DNA from: Verrucomicrobiota bacterium JB022
Lineage (GTDB): Bacteria; Verrucomicrobiota; Verrucomicrobiia; Opitutales; Oceanipulchritudinaceae
Assembly: GCA_030673845.1 (NCBI GenBank)
Contig: JAUTCQ010000020.1
Location: 1-64,000 of the forward strand
DNA length: 64,000 bases
Direction: 5' to 3'
Part shown: positions 47,092 through 55,081 of the stretch, one piece after another
Numbering within the stretch: the stretch's first letter is position 1
Layout: each line of letters begins with the position of its first letter
Translations under genes and position numbers: made by a program
Notes under the pieces: generated by a model
Databases searched by the model: none
What the model saw: only the letters and a program-made list of their open reading frames with translations
What the model was told of the DNA's origin: nothing

Positions 47092-49578
47092 ATGATGTCC
47101 CGCCTCCGCGCCCTTATCTGCATGCTTTTGGGAGCCGTCTCCGCCTACGGACTCACGCCGCCGCCGAGCGGTCAACTGGAACTCGACCTGCGCAAATTGG
47201 GCCGCCTGACCAGCGTGCTCTACGTCGCCGCCCACCCGGACGACGAAAATACGCGCCTGATTGCCTACCTGGCCAACGAAGACCTGGCGTTGACGACCTA
47301 CGTGTCGTTGACCCGAGGCGACGGGGGCCAGAACCTGTTGGGCTCCGACCTCGGGGAACGTCTGGGGCTCGCCCGCACGCAGGAGTTGCTGGCAGCGCGG
47401 CAGATTGACGGGGGCGAACAGCGTTTTTCGCGCGCGGTCGACTTCGGTTTCTCCAAGACGCCAGAAGAAACGCTGGAGATCTGGGGCCGCGAAGCGGTGC
47501 TGGGCGATCTGGTATGGGTGATCCGCAGCCTGCAGCCCGACGTGATCATCACGCGTTTTGGCCCCGAGCCGGGCACGACTCACGGGCACCATACGGCCTC
47601 CACCTGGCTGGCGCAGGAGGCCTTTACCGCCGCGGCCGATCCACAGCGATTCCCCGAGCAACTGGCCCACGTCGAGCCTTGGCAGGCCAAGCGGCTGCTC
47701 TGGAACACGTCGAGCTTCTTCTATGCGGGGCGCGACGAGGTGAATTTTGACCACCTGCTGTCGGTCGATACAGGGGCCTACAATCCTTTGCTGGGCGCTT
47801 CGTATGCCGAAGTGGCCGCTCTGAGCCGCAGCGCGCACAAGACGCAAGGCTTTGGCGCCACGCCCACCTTGGGTGAGGCCAAGGAGTATTTCCAGCACCT
47901 GGCCGGCAGTGAGGCCCAGCGCGACTTGTTTGAGGGCGTCGATACCACTTGGGCGCGCGTAGCGGGCAGTGGCAAGGTGGCGGAGGCGATTGAGGACGCC
48001 ATCGCGGATTTCAACCCCAAGGAGCCGTGGGCGATCGTGCCGGAGCTGTTGCAGGCACGGGCGGCAATGGCGAAATTGCCCGCAAGCTTTTGGCGCGACC
48101 GCAAGCGCATGGAGATCGACTACGTGATCGCTGGTTGCCTCGGGCTCGACCTGGAGAGCGTCAGCCAAAACGCGTCCGCCATTCCCGGCGAGGTTGCTTA
48201 CCTGACGCTCAACGCGATCCAGCGTTCGCCGCATGCGGTGGAGGTGCAGTTTATCGGTCCGGTAGGCGAAACCCTTTCCGAGACCTTGCCGCTGGAGCCC
48301 AACCGCTTGCAGTCGGCCAAGGCGAGCCTCGTGCTGCCGAAGGACGCCGCGATCACGCAGCCCTACTGGCTGGCGGAGGCGCGCGAGCAGCAGGGGCTGT
48401 TTACGGTGAGCGATGCCACCTTGATCGGCCAGCCGGAGAACGGCCCGGCACTGCCGGTGGCAGCCATCGTGAAGGTGGAGGGGCAGACGCTCCGCTTTGC
48501 CCTCCCGAGCACGACCAAGCACAACGACCCGGTGCGCGGGGAGGTGAAGGAGCCGTTTGTCATCACGCCGCCCGCAATGATCAACCTGGCACAAGACATC
48601 CAGATTTTTGGTGCGCCGGAGCCGCGCTCCATCTCCGCCCGGCTGACCTTGGCCGATCCGAACGCCACCGGCATCGTGCGCTTCAAGGCGGGCAACGGCT
48701 GGCAAGTCGAGCCGGCCAGCATTGCCTTTGAGGGCGCCAGACGCAGCGAAATCCCGCTGACCGTAGAGCTGATCCCGCCCGCCAAAGCCGGTGAAGCAAT
48801 CCTGCAGGCGGAGGTAGAAGTCGCCGGGCGCACCTACACGCGGGGCTTTGAGCAGCTACGCTACGAGCACATCCCCGTGCAGACCCTCTTCCCCGAGGCC
48901 AAGGCGCGGCTGGTGTTGCTGGACGTGCGCAAGGCAGGCGAGCGCGTGGGCTTTATCCCCGGCGCGGGCGACTTGATCCCGGAGGCGCTGGTGCGACTGG
49001 GTTATCAAGTCGATACGCTGACCGAAGCCGACCTGCGCCCGCACAACCTCGCCCGCTACGACGCGATCGTGCTTGGCATCCGCGCGGTCAACACGGTCGA
49101 CCGCATCGGCTATTACCTGCCCGCGCTCTTTGAGTATGCGAAGCAAGGGGGCGTGGTGGTGATGCAATACAACACCAACCGCAGCCTGCAGACGGAGGAC
49201 TTCGCGCCCTACCCGCTCACGCTTTCCCGCGACCGCGTGACGGACGAGACGGCGGAAATGACCGTGCTCGCGCCGAGCCACCCGGTGCTGAACTTCCCCA
49301 ACCGGATCGGTCCGGCCGACTTCGAGGGCTGGGTGCAGGAGCGCGGCCTCTATTTTGCCTCAAACTGGGACGACGCCTACACCCCGATTTTTTCCGCTCA
49401 CGACGCGGGCGAACCGCCTCGCGAAGGCAGCTTGCTGATCGCCCCGGTCGGTGAAGGTTGGTTTGCGTATAGCGGGCTCTCGTGGTTCCGCCAACTGCCG
49501 GCCGGAGTGCCCGGTGCCTACCGTATTTTTGCCAACCTCGTTTCCCTCGGTCACGCGCATGACGACGCCGCACATTGA
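47092..49578 (+). CDS. Secreted PIG-L family deacetylase with C-terminal extension
   Basis: The 828-aa protein has a signal peptide (about 1-20), then a LmbE/PIG-L domain (about 35-300) with the zinc motif AHPDDE (47-52) and a second His site THGHH. Members remove acetyl groups from N-acetylglucosamine-type substrates; BshB and MshB are relatives. A long beta-rich middle and a ThuA/glutamine-amidotransferase-like C-terminal region (about 600-820, KAGERVGFIPGAGDLIPEALVRLGY) follow. It should act in the periplasm or outside. It overlaps the 39-aa membrane-peptide gene by 20 bases and leads the run to the symporter and the Bsh genes. A substrate related to bacillithiol is inferred from context only. 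Confidence 0.88.
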   Translation: MMSRLRALICMLLGAVSAYGLTPPPSGQLELDLRKLGRLTSVLYVAAHPDDENTRLIAYLANEDLALTTYVSLTRGDGGQNLLGSDLGERLGLARTQELLAARQIDGGEQRFSRAVDFGFSKTPEETLEIWGREAVLGDLVWVIRSLQPDVIITRFGPEPGTTHGHHTASTWLAQEAFTAAADPQRFPEQLAHVEPWQAKRLLWNTSSFFYAGRDEVNFDHLLSVDTGAYNPLLGASYAEVAALSRSAHKTQGFGATPTLGEAKEYFQHLAGSEAQRDLFEGVDTTWARVAGSGKVAEAIEDAIADFNPKEPWAIVPELLQARAAMAKLPASFWRDRKRMEIDYVIAGCLGLDLESVSQNASAIPGEVAYLTLNAIQRSPHAVEVQFIGPVGETLSETLPLEPNRLQSAKASLVLPKDAAITQPYWLAEAREQQGLFTVSDATLIGQPENGPALPVAAIVKVEGQTLRFALPSTTKHNDPVRGEVKEPFVITPPAMINLAQDIQIFGAPEPRSISARLTLADPNATGIVRFKAGNGWQVEPASIAFEGARRSEIPLTVELIPPAKAGEAILQAEVEVAGRTYTRGFEQLRYEHIPVQTLFPEAKARLVLLDVRKAGERVGFIPGAGDLIPEALVRLGYQVDTLTEADLRPHNLARYDAIVLGIRAVNTVDRIGYYLPALFEYAKQGGVVVMQYNTNRSLQTEDFAPYPLTLSRDRVTDETAEMTVLAPSHPVLNFPNRIGPADFEGWVQERGLYFASNWDDAYTPIFSAHDAGEPPREGSLLIAPVGEGWFAYSGLSWFRQLPAGVPGAYRIFANLVSLGHAHDDAAH

Positions 49579-49678
49579 TGAACCGCGCCTCTCCTGGCGC
49601 ACGATTTACGGGCTCGTCCTCGGTTGGCTGATCGTGCTGATCGTGGGCATGAAACTCTTTGGCGTTTACTTCGCATGA
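49559..49678 (+). CDS. 39-aa single-helix membrane peptide
   Basis: The peptide starts MTTPHIDEPRLSWRTIYGLV, has one hydrophobic helix (about residues 17-35) and ends FGVYFA. It overlaps the PIG-L gene at its start by 20 bases and the symporter start at its end by ATGA. This tight embedding argues that it is translated. Tiny one-helix partners are known for several SSS symporters, so it may be a stabilising subunit of the next gene. No conserved family was recognised by eye. Confidence 0.65.
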   Translation: MTTPHIDEPRLSWRTIYGLVLGWLIVLIVGMKLFGVYFA

Positions 49679-51360
49679 CCTCGCTCGACTGGTTGGTGCT
49701 CGCCCTCGTGGTGCTGGGGATCGTGGGCTATGGCATGTGGACGGCTCGCCGCAATCAGGGCCTCAGTGGCTACCTGAAGGGCGGCGACCTGAAATGGGGC
49801 ACGATCGGCCTCTCCGTCATGGCGACGCAGGCCTCGGCCATCACGTTTCTTTCCACGCCCGGTCAGGGCTACGAGAGCGGGCTGGGCTTTGTGCAAAACT
49901 ACCTCGGGCTACCCATCGCGCTGGTGATCATCTCGGCGGTGTTCATCCCGATCTATTACCGGCTCAACGTCACCACGGCCTACGAATACCTCGGGCAGCG
50001 TTTCGATGAAAAGACGCGCTTGCTGGGTGCCGCGTTGTTCCTGATCCAGCGCGGCTTTGCGGCGGGTATCACGATTTACGCCCCGGCGATCATCGTCTCG
50101 ACCATCTTCGGCTGGTCTCTCGGCACGACTATCCTGACGACGGGCGCACTGGTGATCCTCTACACCGTAACCGGGGGCACCCGCACGGTCAGCCTCACGC
50201 AAAAATACCAGATGCTGGTGATCCTCTTCGGCATGGTCGTGGCGTTTGGCTATGTGGTGGCGGGGCTGCCGGACGACGTCTCCTTCACCGACGCGCTGCA
50301 CCTCGCCGGGATTCAGGACCGCCTGCAGGCCGTCAGCCTGTCGTTCGACCCCAGCGAGCGCTACACCCTCTGGACGGGGCTCGTCGGCGGCACCTTCCTC
50401 GCGCTCTCCTATTTCGGCACCGACCAATCGCAGGTGCAGCGTTACCTCGCCGGCAGCTCCCCTAGCGCGAGCCGCCTGGGCCTGATGTTCAACGCGGTGC
50501 TGAAGATCCCGATGCAGTTCGGCATCTTGCTACTGGGCTCGCTGCTCTTCGTCTACTACCAGTTCCAGGAGCCGCCGATCTTCTTCAACCAGGCAGCGGT
50601 AGAGCAAGTGGCGGAGGCCGACCGCGCGCCCCTGGAGGCCAATTTCCGCGAACTGGTGGACGCCCGTCAGCCCTTGTTGCGGCAGGCCTTGGCCGAGCAG
50701 GCCGCGACGGGTGCCGTGAGTGTGGGTACGCGCACTGCCATCGCCGACGTGAATACCGAGATCGAGGCGCAGCGCGATGGTTTCCGCGAGGCTCTGCGTG
50801 AGGCCAACCCCGACGCGGACACGGAGGACGCTGATTACATTTTCATCGGCTTTGTGCTGCAAAACCTGCCGGCGGGCCTCGTGGGGTTGCTGGTGGCGGT
50901 GATCTTCCTCGCCGCGATGTCTTCGACCGCCTCGGAGCTGAATGCACTGGCTGCCACCGGCATGGTCGACTTTTACAAGCACTTGATCCGCAAGGATGCG
51001 AGCGAACAACACTACGTTTGGGTGTCGAAGACCCTCACGCTCTGCTGGGGTGTGCTCAGCGTCAGCTTTGCGATGACGTTGACGCTGTTCGACAACCTGA
51101 TCGAGGCGGTCAACATCATCGGCTCGCTCTTCTACGGGGCCATTCTCGGCCTGTTTCTGATCGCGTTTTTCCTGAAGCGGGTCGGTGGGCACGCCGCGTT
51201 TTTGGCGGGAATATTGGCCGAAGTGGTTGTTCTCAGCCTCTACTGGTCGTCGCTCGAAATCGGCTACCTGTGGTTCAACCTGATCGGCTGCGTACTGACG
51301 ATCGTCTTCGCGCTGGCCCTGCAACCTCTGATGCCTCAACGCAAACCCCAGACCGCCTAG
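49675..51360 (+). CDS. Sodium:solute symporter (SSS family)
   Basis: The 561-aa protein has about 13-14 membrane helices. LKGGDLKWGTIGLSVMATQASAITFLSTPGQGYESG and SYFGTDQSQVQRYLAG are SSS signatures. A soluble ~90-residue insert (about 305-395) lies between two helices. SSS proteins take up sugars, amino acids, vitamins or organic acids with Na+. The start MTSLDWLVLALVV overlaps the 39-aa peptide stop. The BshC-like gene begins at the base after its stop. Uptake of a product of the upstream deacetylase is an attractive idea but unproven. Confidence 0.9.
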   Translation: MTSLDWLVLALVVLGIVGYGMWTARRNQGLSGYLKGGDLKWGTIGLSVMATQASAITFLSTPGQGYESGLGFVQNYLGLPIALVIISAVFIPIYYRLNVTTAYEYLGQRFDEKTRLLGAALFLIQRGFAAGITIYAPAIIVSTIFGWSLGTTILTTGALVILYTVTGGTRTVSLTQKYQMLVILFGMVVAFGYVVAGLPDDVSFTDALHLAGIQDRLQAVSLSFDPSERYTLWTGLVGGTFLALSYFGTDQSQVQRYLAGSSPSASRLGLMFNAVLKIPMQFGILLLGSLLFVYYQFQEPPIFFNQAAVEQVAEADRAPLEANFRELVDARQPLLRQALAEQAATGAVSVGTRTAIADVNTEIEAQRDGFREALREANPDADTEDADYIFIGFVLQNLPAGLVGLLVAVIFLAAMSSTASELNALAATGMVDFYKHLIRKDASEQHYVWVSKTLTLCWGVLSVSFAMTLTLFDNLIEAVNIIGSLFYGAILGLFLIAFFLKRVGGHAAFLAGILAEVVVLSLYWSSLEIGYLWFNLIGCVLTIVFALALQPLMPQRKPQTA

Positions 51361-52134
51361 ATGCCCTCCACCGAACCGGTTATTTGTTTCGGGCAGCAAC
51401 CGTGCGGGTTTCTGCCCCGGCGCTTCCTTTGGGCCAAGATCGTGACGGCCAAGCGACTGCAGCGGGAAATCGGCGGGCGCATCGTGTTCTTTTACCACGA
51501 CAGCGACCACGACCCGCGTGAGACGCAGACCATCCTGACCGATCTGAAGACAGGTGAGGAGCAGAAGCTGAACTTCACCTTCGCCAATCGCCTGCAGAAG
51601 AAATACGCGCCCCTCTACGCCAAGCAGGTCGACCGCCAGTGGCAGGCGCAAATGGCCCGGCAGTTGCCCAAATACCTGCCGGAGCCGCAGGTGGAGGTCT
51701 TCGCCGCGATCCAGGCAGGTAACGTTGCGGATTTCTGCCTCGAAATGTATCGCACCCTCAACTTGCTCGACGGCGTGGAAGTGGTGCGGTCCAGCGATCG
51801 CGCGTTTCGGGAAACGGCGTGTGCGGTGGAGGACTACTTTGTCGACGTGCCGCACGAGGGGGAAATCGTCCGTGCCCGCCTGGGTGAAAACGGCGCCCTG
51901 CGACTGCACAAGGGCGGCAACGCCTTTGAAGACCTGCCGGCACAGGATTACGGCAAGGCCCAGATCAGCCCCACCCGCGACACGCGCCTGCGCTGGATGC
52001 AGTCGGTGATCCGCTGTACCCACTACATCGCGGGTGCGGGCGAGATGAACTACCTCGACACCAGCGAAGCCCCGGAAATCGCCTTCGTTTCGCGCGACCC
52101 CATCGACAACTCCAGCGCTGCCTACATCCCATGA
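51361..52134 (+). CDS. Miniature BshC-like protein
   Basis: The 257-aa protein has no signal peptide. Its N-terminus reads ICFGQQPCGFLPRRFLWAKIVTA and continues to FFYHDSDHDPRE. BshC proteins (about 540 aa; bacillithiol synthase, adds Cys to GlcN-malate) have an equivalent GQQ-x-G...PLY-x-x-K-x-x-T segment and a nucleotide-site EDHD motif. The C-terminus, RWMQSVIRCTHYIAGAGEMNYL (about 211-232, split here at 20), parallels the BshC block ending GPGEIAYW. About half of BshC, including the coiled-coil region, is missing. It abuts the symporter and overlaps bshB by ATGA, in the place where bshC would be expected. Assignment is by motif order and context; catalysis is unproven. Confidence 0.6.
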   Translation: MPSTEPVICFGQQPCGFLPRRFLWAKIVTAKRLQREIGGRIVFFYHDSDHDPRETQTILTDLKTGEEQKLNFTFANRLQKKYAPLYAKQVDRQWQAQMARQLPKYLPEPQVEVFAAIQAGNVADFCLEMYRTLNLLDGVEVVRSSDRAFRETACAVEDYFVDVPHEGEIVRARLGENGALRLHKGGNAFEDLPAQDYGKAQISPTRDTRLRWMQSVIRCTHYIAGAGEMNYLDTSEAPEIAFVSRDPIDNSSAAYIP

Positions 52135-52835
52135 GCCTCACCTACTCCATCCTCGCCCTCGGCGCCCATCCCGACGACCTCGAATTTGGCTGCGGCGCGG
52201 TGTTGTTGAAAGAGCGCACCCGTGGCACCCGCCTGACGCTCGCCATTTCTTCGCGCGGTGAAGCGGGCACTGCCGGCACGCCGGAAGAGCGCGAGGACGA
52301 AGCCCGAGCCGCCTCCCAGATGCTGGGCGTACCGGATGGCCCCGTATTTCTGGATTTCGGTGGCGATGGGCAGCAACGCGAGACGCCGGAAAATGCGCTG
52401 CAGCTGGCCAGGCTGATCCGCCGGATCCAGCCCGACCTCGTGCTCGCCCCGCTGCCCTGCGAAAACCAGCACCCAGACCACACCGTGGTAGGGCGACTGG
52501 CGCGGACGGCTTGCCGGCAGGCGCGCTATGGCGGGCTGCTCCGCGATCTGCCGCGCCACTCGGTGCAAGGGCTGTGGTTTTACTCGATCACCCACGAGAG
52601 CCCGCTGGACGGGGCCGTGCTGGTCGATATCTCCGCGCAGGTCGAGGACTGGAAGCGTCTGATGCATTGCCACCAGACGCAGGTGCAAAGCCGCGCCTAC
52701 GTCGACCTCCAGCTCTCTCGCGCCCGCCAATGGGGCTTGCGGGCCGGCTGTGAGCACGCCCTCGCCCTCTGGCCCAACGACCCGCCTCGCCTGGATTACC
52801 TGACCGACCTGCCTTACAGCGCCCGCAGTTTCTAA
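52131..52835 (+). CDS. bshB: Bacillithiol-type N-acetylglucosaminyl-malate deacetylase
   Basis: The 234-aa cytoplasmic PIG-L enzyme has LGAHPDDLEFGCG (zinc site, AHPDD at 12-16), SRGEAGTAGTPEER, and the C-terminal HPDH motif in CENQHPDHTVVGR. In bacillithiol synthesis BshB removes acetyl from GlcNAc-malate after BshA. Size and motif spacing match BshB1 well. It overlaps the BshC-like gene (ATGA) and lies nine bases before bshA. A general LmbE-type deacetylase is the alternative, but the adjacent bshA decides. Confidence 0.85.
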   Translation: MSLTYSILALGAHPDDLEFGCGAVLLKERTRGTRLTLAISSRGEAGTAGTPEEREDEARAASQMLGVPDGPVFLDFGGDGQQRETPENALQLARLIRRIQPDLVLAPLPCENQHPDHTVVGRLARTACRQARYGGLLRDLPRHSVQGLWFYSITHESPLDGAVLVDISAQVEDWKRLMHCHQTQVQSRAYVDLQLSRARQWGLRAGCEHALALWPNDPPRLDYLTDLPYSARSF

Positions 52836-52844
52836 CCCTTTTAC

Positions 52845-53987
52845 ATGAGCGACTTCCTCCGCATCGGCATCGTCTGCTACCCCTCTATCGGCGGGAGCGG
52901 CATCTTGGCTACCCACCTCGGCAAGCTCCTGGCCGACGCCGGGCACGAACTGCACTTCATCAGCTATGAGCGCCCGGTAAAGCTCGACCTGCCGTCGCCG
53001 AACCTGCACTTCCACGAAGTCACCGTCAGCGAATACGCGCTGTTTCGCTATCCCGACTACACGCTGCCGCTGTCGGTCAAGATCGCGGAGCTGAGCGAAG
53101 CTTATGATCTGGACGTCTTGCACGTGCACTACGCGGTGCCCCACGCCACTGCGGCCCTGCTGGCCCGCCAGATGCGCCCCGGCCACAAGCGCCCGGTGAT
53201 CGTCACCACACTGCACGGCACCGACACCACGCTGATGGGCCGCGACCCGCATTATCGCCCGATCATCAAATACAGCATGGAAAGCTCCGACGGCGTCACG
53301 ACGGTCTCGCACGCGCTCAAGGCCCAGACGCTGGAAAACTTCGGCCTCGAGCACCCGATCGAAGTGATCCACAACTTTTACGATCCCAAGCCCCCGCAAG
53401 TCTCGCGCGAGCAGATGCGGCGCGAGCTGGGTGTGGCGGACGACGAGGTGTTGTTGCTCCACATGTCGAACCTGCGGCCGGTCAAGCGCTTCCCGGACAT
53501 CCTGGAAGCCCTCTCGCTGATGCAGACGCAGCCCAAGGTGAAGCTGCTGGTAATGGCCGGGACCGACTTCTCGCCCTTCCGCGCGCAGGCGGAAAAGCTG
53601 GGCGTGGCCGACCGTATTATCGTGCGCGAGGCGGTCTGGGAGGTCAGCGACTACATCGAGGCGAGCGACATCGGCCTCTATGCCTCCGAACAGGAGAGCT
53701 TTGGCCTGAGCATCCTCGAATCGCTGAGCTACGGGCGTCCGGTGGTGGCGACCCGCACCGGCGGCATCCCCGAGGTGGTGCGCGAGGGCGAGACGGGCCT
53801 GCTGGTGCCGGTGGGCGATACGGCAGCCATGGCTCGTGCCGTTGATCGGTTGGTGCAGAACCCCGAGCTGCGTCAGCTGATGGGAACGATGGCCCGCGAC
53901 GATGCTTTTGTGCGCTTTTCCGGCCCGCCCGTGCGCGACCGTTACCTCGAGCTTTACCGTCGCCTCTTGCGTGAGGCGGGCGCATAA
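52845..53987 (+). CDS. bshA: Bacillithiol-type glycosyltransferase BshA
   Basis: The 380-aa GT4 glycosyltransferase starts [25 protein letters not shown] and has [55 protein letters not shown] and the UDP-binding [18 protein letters not shown] block. These are the specific features of BshA, which makes GlcNAc-malate from UDP-GlcNAc and malate, the first step of bacillithiol. It follows bshB closely; the thioredoxin-like gene begins 19 bases after it. This is the strongest evidence that the operon makes a low-molecular-weight thiol. Confidence 0.9.
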   Translation: MSDFLRIGIVCYPSIGGSGILATHLGKLLADAGHELHFISYERPVKLDLPSPNLHFHEVTVSEYALFRYPDYTLPLSVKIAELSEAYDLDVLHVHYAVPHATAALLARQMRPGHKRPVIVTTLHGTDTTLMGRDPHYRPIIKYSMESSDGVTTVSHALKAQTLENFGLEHPIEVIHNFYDPKPPQVSREQMRRELGVADDEVLLLHMSNLRPVKRFPDILEALSLMQTQPKVKLLVMAGTDFSPFRAQAEKLGVADRIIVREAVWEVSDYIEASDIGLYASEQESFGLSILESLSYGRPVVATRTGGIPEVVREGETGLLVPVGDTAAMARAVDRLVQNPELRQLMGTMARDDAFVRFSGPPVRDRYLELYRRLLREAGA

Positions 53988-54006
53988 CCTTAACTTGAAG
54001 CCCAAG

Positions 54007-55080
54007 ATGTCCCCCCTTCGCTTCGCCCTCACCGCCAGTTGTCTCGCCGCCTCCAGCCTGTCCGCCTGGACGCTGCAGGGCTCCGGCACAGCCTTTACCA
54101 ACGTCGATCAACTTACCCTTACACGCGGGGGCGAGACACTCGCCACAATCCCGGTGGAGGATGGCCGATTCGCGTATGAAAGCGATGCGGGCAGCGGCTA
54201 TTTTGGGCTGAGCTGGGGCGATCAGAGTCTGGAGCTGGCGCTGCTCGCCGATCAAAGCGTGCGCATCGAAGCCGCCGACCTCGCAGCGGGCCTGCACATC
54301 ACCGGCTCGCCCGACACGCACTTGCTGCAGGCCTATCACGACTTTCGCCGCGCCTCGCTTGCCCGCCTGGTCTACCCCGTGCGTGCAGCCGCCAAAGCGG
54401 CCCGCGAGGCTGGCCACACTGAGGAGGTGGAGCGCCAGACCGAGCTGGAGGTGTCGGCCTACGCGGCTCACCGCCGCGAATTGGTCGACTTCACGCTCGC
54501 AGCACTGAAGGGCTCCCCCGCCCTCGCCACGGCGGCCTTGCGCTGGGGCGGAGACTACCGCCTGGAGGAGCTGGCCGCCGCCGTCGATACGACTGCGGAG
54601 GCGTTCCCGGAAGCGCCTTTCGCCGCCGAGCTACAGCAAAAGGTGGCAGCCTTGCAGCGCGTGGCCATCGGCGCGGAGGCACCTGCCGTCGAAGGAGCAT
54701 CGCCGGAGGGCGAAACGGTGCGACTGGCCGACTACCGGGGCAAGTGGGTGCTGCTCGATTTCTGGGCCTCCTGGTGCCCGCCCTGCCGCGTGGAAAACGC
54801 GCACTACCGCGAGCTTTACGCGCAATATGCCGAGCAGGGCTTCGAGATCGTCGCCGTTTCGCTGGATCAAGCCGAGCGGGGCTGGAAGCGAGCGATCCAG
54901 CAAGACCAGGCCGGCTGGGTCCATCTTTCCGACCTGCAAGGGCTCAAAAGCCCGCTGGCCACGGCCTATTCTGTAACGGCGTTGCCCGCGAGCTTCCTGA
55001 TCGACCCGCAAGGCAAGATTGTCGCCACCGACCTGCGCGGACCGGCCCTCGCCCAAAGGCTGGCAGAAGTCTTCGAGTAG
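54007..55080 (+). CDS. TlpA-type periplasmic thioredoxin with N-terminal domain
   Basis: The 357-aa protein has a signal peptide (about 1-20), a DUF4369-like beta domain (about 22-100), a helical linker, and a TlpA/ResA thioredoxin fold (about 220-357) with WCPPC (C257, C260), FWASWCPPCR and the cis-Pro ALPASF. It should reduce or exchange disulfides in the periplasm. It is the last gene of the seven-gene run; association with thiol synthesis is plausible. Its stop lies one base from that of the convergent GH43 gene. Confidence 0.85.
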   Translation: MSPLRFALTASCLAASSLSAWTLQGSGTAFTNVDQLTLTRGGETLATIPVEDGRFAYESDAGSGYFGLSWGDQSLELALLADQSVRIEAADLAAGLHITGSPDTHLLQAYHDFRRASLARLVYPVRAAAKAAREAGHTEEVERQTELEVSAYAAHRRELVDFTLAALKGSPALATAALRWGGDYRLEELAAAVDTTAEAFPEAPFAAELQQKVAALQRVAIGAEAPAVEGASPEGETVRLADYRGKWVLLDFWASWCPPCRVENAHYRELYAQYAEQGFEIVAVSLDQAERGWKRAIQQDQAGWVHLSDLQGLKSPLATAYSVTALPASFLIDPQGKIVATDLRGPALAQRLAEVFE

Positions 55081-55081
55081 A

